A stretch of DNA of 64,000 bases from Lanius collurio. Its lineage: Eukaryota > Chordata > Aves > Passeriformes > Laniidae. The notes beneath the pieces are model-generated. The model saw nothing but the letters and a program-made list of their open reading frames with translations, made no database searches and was not told the origin of the DNA. The first letter of the stretch is position 1; every line of letters begins with the position of its first letter. Location: assembly GCA_020086605.1 (NCBI GenBank), contig JACBWW010000015.1:24370483-24434482 (forward strand). The letters are read 5' to 3'. Shown here piece after piece: positions 1 through 13,100 of the stretch. Position numbers and translations under genes: made by a program.

Positions 1-834
1 CAACAGTCTGGGGGAGTGACATTTCCATTTCTGAACAAACTGTGAATCAGTAGCTCAGATATTTGAGAGACAGAGATTATTCTAAATTTGCTAAAATGGC
101 CACATCTGAATTTATTTCACAGCTCATTAGGGAGCTGTGTATAATAAATTACACAGCATGTTATGTTCAGCTAACCTGCCAGCTCCCTGGTTTGTTTTAT
201 GCTCTGGGTTGCTGAGTGTGAATAAGCAAATAGTGCCTATTCGACCATTGTCTTATTGTGCAAATGACAGAGGAAGTGACTTGACAGAGGGGTTTTTTTT
301 TTTTCTCCATCGAACCTAAAGTGGTTTCTTGCAAAGCTAGAGGTGATTTTTCTGCACTCCACATCCATGAGGGCTGTTACCAGTTGATAAGAAAGGATAC
401 ATTAGCAGGAGGACAGAGCTACCTAAAGGCAGGAGGGTTTATTTTTCTTTCTTAATTGTTGCTCACGGGGACGGTTCCTCTCTGCCCAATTCTTTCCACT
501 ACCGAGTGGGCAGGATTTCCAGACAGGCTAGAGATGTCTTGCAGACTCAAGGACACACTGGACAGAGGCTCAGCCTCGCCATTTTGCTATTCAGATTAGG
601 CTGTGGTTTCATCTGTGTGCTGCACAGCACTGGCCAGACAGAAAAGGCTTCACCTCACTTTCCATATGTAACAGCTGCATGTTTTGGTCTTTGTACTTGA
701 CTATGCAGTCCCAGCTTGTTTTGTGCTCCCTGTGAGAAGGCACAGTTGCTGATGTGGGGGGTAGCAGCAAAGCAGGAAGACTTTCTTTATGGTTTTTTTT
801 TTAACCAAATCAGCTTTTCAAAGAAGAGGGACTA

Positions 835-903
835 CTTTTTTCTTTTTTTCTTTTTTTTTTTTCCTTTCTTTTTTTCCTCTTTTTTTCTTTTTTTTTCCCC
901 CTC
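835..903. repeat. Long pyrimidine (T-rich) tract
   Basis: About 69 nt of almost only T with scattered C on the + strand, ending in TTTTCCCCCTC. It is a low-complexity tract; mirror-like polypyrimidine sequences of this length can form triplex DNA. Similar T runs lie at 790-802 and 940-947. Confidence 0.9.
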
Positions 904-1028
904 AGAATTTGAACCTTGTTCTTATTTTTGCTTAACATTTTTTTTTGTTTTGTGTTTCACAGTTGTTACCACAAATAGGTCTCTGTAGAGTGAGAAAATG
1001 CTCATTACTGAACTAGTAAAAAACCCCC

Positions 1029-1097
1029 ACATATATGTATATACACATACATATATATACATGTATGTGTATATATATGTATGTATGTTTGTATGTA
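1029..1097. repeat. Compound TA/TG (ATGT) microsatellite
   Basis: Alternating purine-pyrimidine repeat built from CATATA, TATACA and TATG units over about 70 nt. It is imperfect, suggesting an old microsatellite. Confidence 0.88.
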
Positions 1098-3295
1098 TAA
1101 TAGTATTTAGACTTTCTCATAGCAAAAGCTTTTCATGATGAACAGGGAGCTTTGAGGAGATGTCTCTCTGTGGTGTGTTTCCATTTTCTGTCAGTACCAC
1201 CCAGGATAAATTTGTTTTCACAGGCTAGCTGTTCCAGGACATTATGACAGCTGTGGGAGACTGTGTGGGGTCAACTCCTGTTTTCTGTTCTGGCATGTTT
1301 GCATTAAATCTGGTCTAAACACAAAAGCTATACCAAAGGTCTATACACATTTTCCAGTTGGTTTCATAAAATCAACTATATCTATTAATTTGATATGTGT
1401 TTTAGATTGGAGAGGGCTTTATTCAGTGTTTCAGGAGTTGTTAAAAGCAAAAAAGAAACCCAAGCGTTACTGGGTAGTCTTATCTCATACAAGGAGTGTC
1501 CTGTAAAGGAAATAAATATGTCTGAGGTATCAGGTTTCAAACAGATACAAGATTGGTGCTCAGATGGACTCAGATTCTTCCATGAAGTAAGTCACAGTGT
1601 AGACTTTAATTTCCAGGCTGGTGTTAAGGGATCAGTGGCTTTCACAGGTACATGAAAGCAATACACAGGTGTTAAGGCACCTGAAACCAGTTGCTGCATT
1701 TTTAAAACCAGCCACTTCGAGCTGCTGGGGTGAGGTTGGGGTTTTGTTTGCTGGTGTGGCTGGCTAGTTTGTGTGCTGAGCCAGCATTTGGGAACTGCAG
1801 GCACCTTGCAGCACGCAGGAGCTCTCAGTATAACTGGAGGCAAACTCTGTCATGCCTTTTTTTCACCAGCTGTGGCCAGGGAAAAAATTGCACTTAACTT
1901 TATATGCATGTTGATGACAAGTGCTCTGTTGGAGCCAGGCACTGGGGCTAAGAAACTCGTCCTTATTCCTCTATGAAACTGGTAACACTACTAAACAATG
2001 TCCCCTCCACACCCAACTGCCAAATAGCTCTGCAAACTTCTGATGTTTTCTGACTCTGACCTAAGTAAAAGATAGGAACAATCTGCTCTGTGCAACAGAA
2101 TAGAGTGATTTCCATTTTCTTGAAACCATACGTTCCACCTTAATTGCTTTTCTGTAATGATATAGTGATATGGTGTTGGCTTTGTATGAATAATTCAGGG
2201 CAGTAAAATGATAAAGTTATCAACAGAAGATGGCTTACAGTGATTATTTAATGCAGTTCATAGATATTTCAAAGACAAAAAGATATATCTGCAGGTGGAA
2301 TGTGACATGCTACATTGAGGATGTGTACAAATGTATTAACTCTATTACTGGGGTAGAGGAAAAATAAGAGTCAGCTGAAGATAGTGAATAAAACATTTTT
2401 ATATTCCCTGAATGTATGCCATTGTCTTCTAGTAAATAATGAACAAAAGATCTTTGCAAAATTCAGATAATCTCTTGTGCAATTGGTATACTGTATTTTA
2501 TGAAAAGGAATGAGAAGACTGGAAGAAGAAACAGGGTTCTTTTCTGGTGAGGTGGTTAAAAAATGTGTCAGTATGTGTGCAGCAGCAAATTATAAGGGGG
2601 CAGATTTTATGGGTGGGCTGCATGCATGAGTGTGCTGGGGCTTTGCAGTAGAAAACATGCCCTGTGTGCAAAAGCTCCTCTTTCTTTGTTCCCCTCACTC
2701 CCCCTAGTCTGTGTTGCTCTGCACAGTATGGGAGCAGTGCCCCACTGGAGCAACTGAAGGCAGGTTAAAAACAAAACAGGAGACGTTACAGCCCTGAGCT
2801 TCCAGGATGCAATTGTGTTTTGTGCTGCCTCTGGACCCCAAGCTAGTGCTGCAACAGGAGGGACTGAGGGAAACAAGAGTGGCTACTGAAGTCTCCTGAT
2901 AGCTTCAGCTGTGCTAACAGATGCGAGCTGGGGTGAGGGCAGCCCACATTTCCACAGGTCCCCAGTCCCCGTGGTGGAGCAGGGCTGTGCATTTTGCCCA
3001 CTCAGGAGGCAGTGTGGGTGCAGTGGCACAGCCAGCCTGCTCAAGAACCTTGAGAACTGCTTGGCAGACCATGGCTTACCAGCTGCTGTGGAGAACAAAC
3101 ACTGTAAAGATGAAGGCTTTGAATTTTTAGGGATGAGTCTCAAGCCACTTTTAAGTGTGGACCACCATTTGGTTTATGTAAATTGACCCAGTAAGTTCTG
3201 TTTACCCTTGTGGAAGCACCTTGTAAGCACCACTAGAGATGTGCCCCTGAAATAATCTTGAAGATTTCTCCTGTATTAAATTACCATGTTAAATA

Positions 3296-3318
3296 TCTCT
3301 CTCTCTCTCTCTCTCTCT
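3296..3318. repeat. (TC)n dinucleotide repeat
   Basis: Eleven perfect TC units followed by a T run and TATATTC. Confidence 0.93.
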
Positions 3319-6300
3319 TTTTTATATTCTTCCCTTTTTAAGTAAGTCAAAGAGGAATCTTCATTCTACAGTGTCAGAGAAAAAGAAAAAAGTCTTAATG
3401 CTCTCGTCTCTTTTTCCTCCCCATTCTATTACTCTTTACACTATTCATTTATCTGTTTACTATTAAAATAACTATCTGATAGTGGCTTTACTTGGCGAAG
3501 TGATACAGATATGCTAAGTGGAGTGTGACAGATGAATTCCATAATTTGAAAACCTGCTAGCTATGAGGTAGCAAGCAGTGTCTTTTTTTCTGTCTTTATT
3601 GACTATTAAAGCTCCATTTTGCAGCTCATACTGTTCCAGTGACTTGGTTTTCCATACAAAAAAGCATTGTTTTTTTTTTATGAAACCAAAAAATCTTCCC
3701 ATCTGTGTTCATGTGGGCTGTGTAATAATAGGATCATTTGTTCAGACCAGAGAAAACAGTTTGTTTTGTTAAGAAATTGGCTTTTCATTGTGTTCCTAGA
3801 ATGCAATTTTAAAAATATGTAAATTAGAGCCTTGCATATTAATTACAGGGCATGCAAGTGCTATTGGCATCGTTTTAGTATACCTGTGCCAGAGCTGCTG
3901 CTGGCCAGGATGTGACAAGGCAAAGGGAAAGATATGAGATTGTACAAATAGAGCTGGTCTGAGTGATCCTGATGGGAAATTTGACCACAAATACTTAATT
4001 CCCTTCTGTGATTACTTTCTGCTCTAATTACTTTGAGAGTAGATAGAATGATTGTCTTTTCAATAAGCTGACATAGTTTCTAGATTGAAACTGTAAAGCA
4101 TTTTTCTTCAGTGGAGGTTTCAATTTTAATGGAATAGGAGTGCTTACGGACTCAGCTTATCTCATTTTGGCTCAGTTCAGTAACAGCTGAGGACTAACTT
4201 CATTAAACATGTGCTGTGTGGCAGGGGAACATTGCTTTGCCAAAATCTATACTTATTGTGAAGTATGTTATTTTAACAAGGGAAAGCCAGGATTTCATTA
4301 TGCATTTATTCCCATAGTAAAGATAATTGTATTTGTCTCTCATACAGCAACTTTCATGGGCCTTAATAAACATGAATTAAACTTAACCTAGCCATTTACT
4401 CTGCAGAAAAATGGTAATTATCCATCTTTAAAAAACAGTTCCCAAAGTAAGTTTTTACTTTGTGTGTGTATCTGCTCTTAATTGGACTCTGTGTGGTGAA
4501 AGTGAAAGGCCAGATTGTGATCTCGATTACCCCTAAGGAGTGTCAATAAATGTGCTGGAGCTAATAAATTTGTGCAGATGTTTCTATAATAAAAAGCTTG
4601 TCTGCAAGTGTTGATGTTTGGAGGGTGGCCTGGTCCTTCCCTCTCTGTTCCTGTGCACTGCTCTGATAACGGGGTTGCAGCTTAAGTCTAACAGGAGTCC
4701 TGAGCTACAGGAAGGGATTTTCGTAGCTGAAATCTAAGGTGCAGCTTCTGATTATGTACAGCTTGGCTGGATCCCTGCCTGCCTCTTCTGAGATGTCTGC
4801 TAGTCCTACAATTTCAGCCTTGCTCAGACTAAAGCAGAGCAGAAAACACAGCTTTCATTCCTTGTGAGTTTCTGGTGGTGGGCATCTAGAAGGATGTTCA
4901 GAGAGCCTGACCTTAGGTATGCAATTCCATGGAAAAGGAAAGATTTTTTTCTCAGGCCTGATTCAGATGTCTTGATTTACCTTCTGTTCACTGACTGTGT
5001 ATTGAGGAAAGGTATAAAATGCAGTTTCCTGGGCTGGATGGTGTGAATAGCTGTATTTTATTAATTTCTAGGCTAAAATAATCTGAATGAGATAACTAAA
5101 CTGAAAACTCTTTAAGCCTTTTATCCCATAAAATGTTAGTATCTCTTTTATATTTCACAATATTTCATTTTTTAAGTACTTCATTCGGTTACTTTTAATC
5201 AAGGACAGAAATGTGTTGGTGTTATTTAAGCAAACCCAAGTCTCTTCTGGTTGCTGCAAAGAGTTTTATCTCAGTTTGTGTTGTTTCAGAGCTCAGCCTC
5301 CAGGTGCCTGTCTGCTGAGCCCCTTGAGGCCCTCAGTTTTTGGTGAGTTCCCTCTGGCCAAACGCCCAGTCCATGCTAATGCACTTGCTGTGATGTTCAA
5401 AATTCTGCCCAGATGGTCTTTTTCTCTGGAATAGTTTGTGAAGCTCAACCTCCCATTTTCCTCAGGGGATAAATAGATAATTTAATTTGTGGGTTTCAGT
5501 AGTCTTACTAATGACTTTCTGCTTGTTCTGTCATTTTAAAGTAGTTACAGATGCTTCACTGGCACTTTTATATTGTCCTGTATTGTTTCAATCAGTTGTT
5601 GGATTTCAGGAGGGAGAGATGTAAAATGTACTTCAGCTTCTTTGTGACAAAGCTGACAGAGCTATTGAAAATGTGGCACATGCTGCTGCTGAATATTTTG
5701 CCTTTCCAGGTTGCATTTTGCACGAGAGAGCTGGAAAAGTACATTCATGAGAGAAACTACTGATTCTGAAATGCTTGTCTCTCAAAGTCCAAAGGCCATC
5801 AAGCAGGAAGCCATTAACTTTTTGGCCCAGAACTTGCCCTTTAGCAACACAGAGAACATTATTAAAAAACAGCCTTTAAGGTTTTTGCGGGTGGAGTTGT
5901 CTATTTCTTTATCACCATCTCAGCAGTGCCAACTCGAGGTGTGGGCCTGAGGAGCTCAGTCTGTCTCCCATTCCAAATGTGCCAATGGCAGCTACTCCAG
6001 CCTGTGCATCACCTACAAGAGAGGACCTGCTGGGCTCTGTGTGCAGCATTCCTGGGGCCTTTAGTGTTCTTAAAAACCCCTCTGTGTTTAAGAGTGTTTT
6101 AAAATGCTTTGCTGTGGTAGTTAGCATATAATAACAAAAATGATAAAAGCAGAACAAGTAGAAATTATTTTATTCTTGCCTGGTGGTAATCTGTGCAAAA
6201 GAAAGATAGAAGGCTGCTATGCTACTGTTCTGACAGTTTTTTTTACCCTTGAGAGCTACAGGTAGTTGAAAACAGAAATGTTTTCTAGCAGTAACATAAA

Positions 6301-6641
6301 GAAAAATTATTATTTTTTGGCCCTGTTCATTAAAGCTGTATTTTTATTCTTGATGAAGAACCAAGTAATTAAGTTTAAATGGGTGTTAGTCTGCTAAGGG
6401 AGTACTCTGAAAGAAATATTTCAAGATGGAGTTTATTATTTTTTCTAGGTAGGTAGTGTTCTGTGCTTAGCTTACAACAAGCTGACACCAGTGGTCAGTC
6501 AGCTTTGCTCTAAATGATGTGAATTCAAATGTTCAGTTAGAAACCTGAGACTAATACATAAACCTACAATGGCAGGCATCAAGTCTCTGTAAAAGGTTTT
6601 TTTTTTCCCTTGGCTGTTGTGCTTTTGCATGCAAAACCAGC

Positions 6642-6658
6642 TTTTTTTTTTTTTTTTT
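6642..6658. repeat. Poly(T) run
   Basis: Seventeen T residues, followed directly by AATGACCCCCCC. Confidence 0.9.
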
Positions 6659-7081
6659 AATGACCCCCCCAGATCCCCTGTATTAACATCAGCAACAACA
6701 AAGCAGGTTTCATATTTGAAAAGAAACTTGCAGGCACAGCCAGTTGTTCCTGGGGCTGACGTACCACCAAGAGCTCAGACACAAAGACCTCTAAACTGGA
6801 GGGACTCGGGTACAGCATCTCTGGTGCTTGTGTGTGGTTTGTCTCAGGGGAGACCTGCATCAGAAAGCAGCTGGAGCAGTGTCTTTTGCGTGGCAGTGAT
6901 GACCACACTTGTCTGCAGCTCTGCAGAGAAAGAGGGACACTGTGAAGGCAGAGTGTGGCTGTCACACACGCACAGCTTGTGACCCTGGTCAGTTCACTCC
7001 TCCCTGTCCTTTCAAATGCAAACATACTCCAGCCTCCTGCTGGAAGATAGCTCAGGTAAGTCAGGGCTCTTATTAATATAA

Positions 7082-7111
7082 CCCCCCCCCCGCCAAAAAA
7101 AAAAAAAAAAA
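7082..7111. repeat. Poly(C) run joined to poly(A) run
   Basis: Ten C, then GCC, then seventeen A. No transposon body was recognised next to it, so it is not assigned as a retroposon tail. Confidence 0.9.
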
Positions 7112-10100
7112 TTATGTATCTCATCAGATTGTTGAACTTATAATAACCTCATTAAGTCTCCCTAGGCAGCTGTGGATTTTCTCTTCCTTAATTTCTAGCC
7201 CTGGAAGATGGCAGATGTGATACTGAATCTTCTTTCACTTTACCCTTGTATATGAACTGCACCTTCAGCCTTTTAGAGTACTTCCTACAGCTGGATATAG
7301 AGAGGGCATTGTTTCTAACCAGAGGCTTTATTTTACAGCATTTTTGAAGCTGTCTGAGTTGTTTTCTGCAACAGGAACTTGTCTTGTGGTGAAGCATGTT
7401 GATATCTTACCTATAATCCTCCAGTGTTGCTTCCCAGACTGTTAAATGTCAGGGCTCTCCTTGTCACGTCTATCTCTCTGACCTTGCCCCCAAGATGGCT
7501 GTGGAAATTGCAGGAATGCCTTACGGAGACAGTTGTCAGCCTAGGAACAGCATCAGCTTTTATTATTTTTTTTTAAATCAAAGATAATTTTGACATCTGG
7601 ATGTAACCACACGGTGGTTGTCTTGACATTGTTTGCAAGCTGGTTGCAATCATTCCTGACTGGGAGCTGTTAAACTGGAGCTCAGACTCCAGAGGTGTTG
7701 AGTGACATGCTGTTGTCCTCGTGTGCCAAGCAACAAGTGCTGCCTTTTGGCAGCCTGAGCTCACCTATCAGTTCTGTCAAGGTTTAGAGTCTCCTAAGGC
7801 TGTTGTTTGCTTTGGCTTTGCTTGTCTCTGGAGCCAAACTCCTTATCACTGTTGGTTGTCACATGCTACCTAGTATAAGCTGCATCAAGCCTCTCTCCTT
7901 TTGACTTGCCACCAGACAAGAGAAACCTGTGCATTATAAACCTCACACAAATCAGTGCATGCTTCCTTGCCAGCTGTGCTGGGCAGAAGAACATTTTTTA
8001 TGTTAAAATGCTTCCATGCCAGTGTTGGTGTGATAAAACAAAGCATGGGTAAACTGGGATGTGCCAGCAAGGAAGAGCCAGGTGGAAAATGCTTTCTTCA
8101 CTAGGAGTGCAGGTGTTTCATAAGAAGCCACAGAAGCATTTCTGGAACTAACAGTACCATTTTCCTTGGGGCTCAAGCTTAACATCCTGTTGTTTTCAAC
8201 TTGTTCCAGGTTGCTGTGTGGTATAATACCCTTACAGAGATGAAACTTGTTTGTGTCTGCATTTTTTTCTGATAGTCAACAATGGAAGAGAGGGGAGGCC
8301 TTGAGCTCATATGAGCTCCATCTCTTGTGCGTGGGAAGATGCCCTGATGTTGTATTGAGGTCCATTGTGTCTGTGGGCAGCCCAGTCTGTGTTCAGGCAT
8401 GAAAGAAAAGGCCAGATTGCTCAACAGGTTTGTGAGAGAGCCTGCTCTCATGGGTCAGCATGACACATGTGACTGTGCTACTGGGCTCCCCACGGAGCCT
8501 CCACTTTCTGTGGTTCTGTCAGCGTGCCCTGCGTTTTCTGGTGAAAGGTAGATTTTATTTCAGGGCATGTGGTGGCTCCAGGTGCTGTGAGGATGGCAGG
8601 TTTGATGAGGTGGTAATCCTGAGCACATGAGCCTGCTCAGTTTGTGGCAGTAAATCAGCAACATTTCCACTGAGCCTGCTGCCAGCAGAACTGCCTGGCT
8701 GAGCACTGCTTCCTACGCTGGACCAGACCCCAGCCCCAGCAGAAAAGTGATCTGTTCACAGGCGAGACTTCTTTCTGCTTCTGAAGTGTAAATAAATAAT
8801 GAAAATAAAGAATAAGGGTTTCTTGCAGTGCCTTAAATATGATAGATTTCCAGTGCACTTTTAAACACCCCTAGTGAGGAGAGCATGGCTCTGATGCAGG
8901 CTTGTCAGAAATAATGGTCAAAGCAGGAGGCACTAACACAATCTCTAGACTGGGGCAGGGTCACATTTTTGTCAGGTTTGTTACTGGGAATGGTAATAGT
9001 CTGGGGAAGAGTCTTAACAAGAGAAAGAATTAAAGAAAAAAAAAAGATAATATTTCATTCTGATGAGCATGCTTGCTTTTTTTCTAAATTTTGCTTCATA
9101 GAAACATTTTTCAAACATTTCAAGCTTGAAAAAACCTAGCACTGAACAACAGCTCTAATGAAATAAATAAGGTCTTTTTTTCTTTTTTTGTTTACTTGTC
9201 TAATTCTAAGTTTCCAGTAATTCTACTGTTTCTCAAAATCATTCAGCCTTGAGAAAAAAGTGTCAGAAGAATATTTTTCAGTTACAAAATGATTGTAAAA
9301 AAAGACTGATAATTTAGCTCAAGGACTGAGACTGAGTATTAAAAATGTCATAATAAATAGGAACTTTTCTGGAAACTTGAAAGTTTGTGAAAGAAGGAGG
9401 TTATGCTGACAGATATTTCAGAAACCTAATTAATGAAGCCCTGAAATGAAAAAGACTGAGAACAATTTGGCTCCTTGTATGAGAAGAAATACCACGTAAC
9501 ATTTCAAAAGCAATAAAGGGCCAATCACCCCAAGAACTTCAGACAATAAAGAAGGATTGTAAAATAGGAGTTAGGTTTCTTTTTGTCATTATAAACTTTT
9601 AAATGTATCTCTGGATAGAACTGTCTGAAAGACTGTGATTATATTTTTGTGACAGTTGCTGAGCTTCCAGGGTTTTATACATTCTACATTAGCAAACAAG
9701 AGCTTTTGAATATTTTAATATTGAAATAGCTTCTTTAGGAATCTGTAGGTGTTCTAGTCAAGGTTGTTTGTTCTTCCCTCCTACTGGTCAGAAATTATTA
9801 GAGAGAAACAGATTGTTCTGAGCCTCAAAACTTTTTCATCCAAATGAGTAAATCTTTTTAACTGCTTCAGTGCCACTGAAAAATGCATATTTAAACAGTT
9901 TTTTTTCCCCTGAAACTACTCCAAGTGACTCCAACTTGCAAGTAATAGTTTTACCCAAATGAAAGATGCCCCTAATCTCAGCTGTAAGAATATGGATTTG
10001 CCAGTTCTGTACTGCTGCCGTTTGTGAGAAATGGCTTTGCCTTACAGTATTTCTTTTCATTATCCTTACTTAGTGGCTGATCAGCTTCCAATAATGTGGT

Positions 10101-13100
10101 TACTTGATCCTATCCTGTGAAATTACAATCCATTATCTCATCAGGGTATGCTCTCAGAGGGGATTTTAAAAAATGCTCTCAGTAATACCTATACTCAGTT
10201 GAAATTAAGTGAGGGCATGGAGTAAGCTGCACTGCTGCAAAGTACAGGGTATCAGCACCTATCCTTCATTAATCTGCTCAGTCCTTTCTCTTTACGCTGT
10301 GAAGTGACATGATGACACAAAGCCACAATGAAGTACACGGAAACTTGCTGTCTGCCCAGGCTTTGAGGAGTCTCATCCACCTAGATGCTGCCTTGTTTGA
10401 TAGCTTTGCTACTGGGCTGAGATGACAGGGGGCTCATCCCAGTGGCTTTCCTCAGGTTAGCAGTGGCACATGAGAGAGCCCAAAGCCTGCTGTGGAAAGC
10501 TGAAATAAAGCCAGACGTTTGTAAGCCCGTTTCTAACCTCTGTTAATTGAGGTGCCATTTTATTGGGCAGAATTGATGATGCAGTAAGGGGAGTCACACT
10601 ACATTAAGGCAAATGTATGGAAGCACTTATTGCCATTGAGAGGCAAAAGTTGCTGGAGGACATGCTAAAGGATGGGTGTAATGCTGTAGGGAAGATACTG
10701 CAGGTAAAGGTCGGTGGAGTTTTCCTTAAAAGTAGTTCTTGGACAAGTTTGGGAGACATTTCTTTGTCTGATTTCTAATATTGCTTTCTAATCTTTGCCT
10801 CAAAGAAGCAATGGGGTACAAAGCATACTGTCTGTGCAAGGACTTAAATACGTAGAGTGTTGATCTCCTTGTCTGCAAAATGCCAAGACTAGCTTAAAAA
10901 TCATAGACTTTGTTTTGACATGAAAAAATAAATCTCTTTCCTTAGACTTATTCAAGTCAAGCTTTCAGATGTTCCTGTGTGTTTAAAAGGTCTACACATT
11001 TACCTGAGTGAAACAGAATGACAAAATATATGTTAAAAAAAAAAAAAAGACATTTCACATAGCCACATATTTCCAGATGCATAGGGGAGAAAACCATCAC
11101 ATGCCTCAAATAATGGAGTAGCACAATTTCCACTGGTTTTGTGTAAACAAGAACTGAAACTTCACAATTGTAAATGTGCCAGTGGCCTTAAAAGACTGGT
11201 GACCTTTGGGTCATTCGGGTCTCTTCACCACCAGGAACATCTTCTTGGGCTTCTTCCATATTACAGTCCAGCAGCTGCCTGTTACAATATATCCTGCCCA
11301 TCATCAGATTTGAGTTCTGTATCAGACTGTACTTATTTTTGTAGAGAAGTAGGTGTGTGTTTGTGTGCTACAGGGGCTGGGGGTGGAGGTTTCACTGTGT
11401 ACTGCTTGCAGATAGAATTACTGTGCCTGAATTTCAGCTTTGCTTATTTCCCTTGTGTCTCTCGTAGATGTCTGTGGGGGATAAAACAAACACTGGCTTT
11501 GGATTTGATTTGCACTGTGAATTTGCTTCTAATTGGCACCACCCACACCAAAGTTTAAAGTCAATATTTTCAGTTTTCAAAGCCAGAAGGACAAAGCCAG
11601 GCTGCTACAGTGGGATACAGCTGACAAAACATCCTTGCTCTGGTCAGTGGTAAAAGCTCCTGCAGGGACAAGGTGGGCACTGGACATCCCAGGGCCCTGC
11701 TTGCAATCTGCTCCTCTGACTCTCCCTTCCCACAGCCTCTGAAGGATCTGGCCTAAGGCTTGTGGCTTTTGGCTATGTAATGTTTCCATTGCACAGTTCA
11801 CAGGGTCAGAAAGGTTGTCATCCTTTGCTGAGGAGCCCTGCCAGTGTAGCTGAAGAGGAGAAACATGGGTGTATGTCAGTTTTATCCTGTCTCCTAGCTG
11901 GTGAGGCTTAGTCCTGACTTCAGCATTATTTAAAATAGCTTTTGGATTATTTAGTGTTAGAGTCAGGACACTCTCCTTCTGTGCCTTTCTCTTGTCCATT
12001 ACTTATTTGTTAAGAGACTTAGCTTCAAGAGAGAAAATGAAATGACCTGAGTAGTTTTAGTAGAAATGCTGTGGAGCTGCTTCTAAGTGGAATTTTTGTG
12101 TGCATGCATGTAGATAGAAGGTTTTAAATTGATTTTCTGTCTCCTAAGGTAGGTGTGTGCAGGCAAAGAAATGCCAGAGGTTCATGCAGGGTGGTTTTTG
12201 GTTTTTTTTTTTTTTTCTCTAGCAGCCAGGCTCATGCTTACATTTCTGCAATGCTTCAGAAATACATTCTAGTTGTTATTTAATTGTTATGGATAGAAGA
12301 ATCAAACAAAATATTTAAATTCAGTAGCCCCCCACTGATAAACCTATTCTTAAACTCTCTGCCAGATGAAGCCAGGAGCCAGACACACAAATTATGGTTA
12401 ATGTTCTTCCAAATGAGTAAATTAGATCAGGTTCTTAAATCCTTCCTTGGATGGCTCAATAAAAAGACACTGGAAGAACAGCTACACTCCTTCCTGGCCC
12501 TGAAATGATAAAATCCAAGATTGAAACAGGGACATGTGAGCAGTGCTGGTTAGATCAGGCACAATACCAGGTGTTAGAGCTGTACAGCAGCTGAACAAGG
12601 TGTGAGGCCAAAGGCCATGTGAATGCACTGGTTCAGATCTCCCTCCCCAGCAAGACAAATGGCAGAATCTCCAAAAATAGGACACTAAGGTAGGCGTGAC
12701 CTTGGCAATCTACTTTGTTTTAGATTGCATGACCTGTGATTCTGAATCTCGCACGCTTTGGGCTCTGGAGTTTTGTCTTGGGGGCAAAGCCTGTGGGAAA
12801 GGAACAACCCTGGTTCCATCAAGCATTCGAAGTGTGTGGGATAAAAATGTGTCGTGTGAGGGGTTGCTGACAAGCATCTGGACTGACAGAGGTGACCCTC
12901 TGCTGCTGACTTAACAGCTGACATTCTGCAGGCTGAAAGGAGATGACCAGTCCTCTGGGGAAGGAGGAGTTCAAAACATTACCAGAGATGAAAAGGAACT
13001 TCAGAAGTGCCTTAAGGCCCCAGCTGAGATCTTTTGAAATCCATTTGTGCCAGGCTGTCTGCAAAATGCACAGTGCAAGAGAGCCTCACCCAGGGAAGGT

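Noticed and set aside
6657..7124. 155-codon open frame on the minus strand
   Set aside because: It begins in a poly(A)/poly(C) run that gives homopolymer Phe and Gly, and the rest has no family resemblance.
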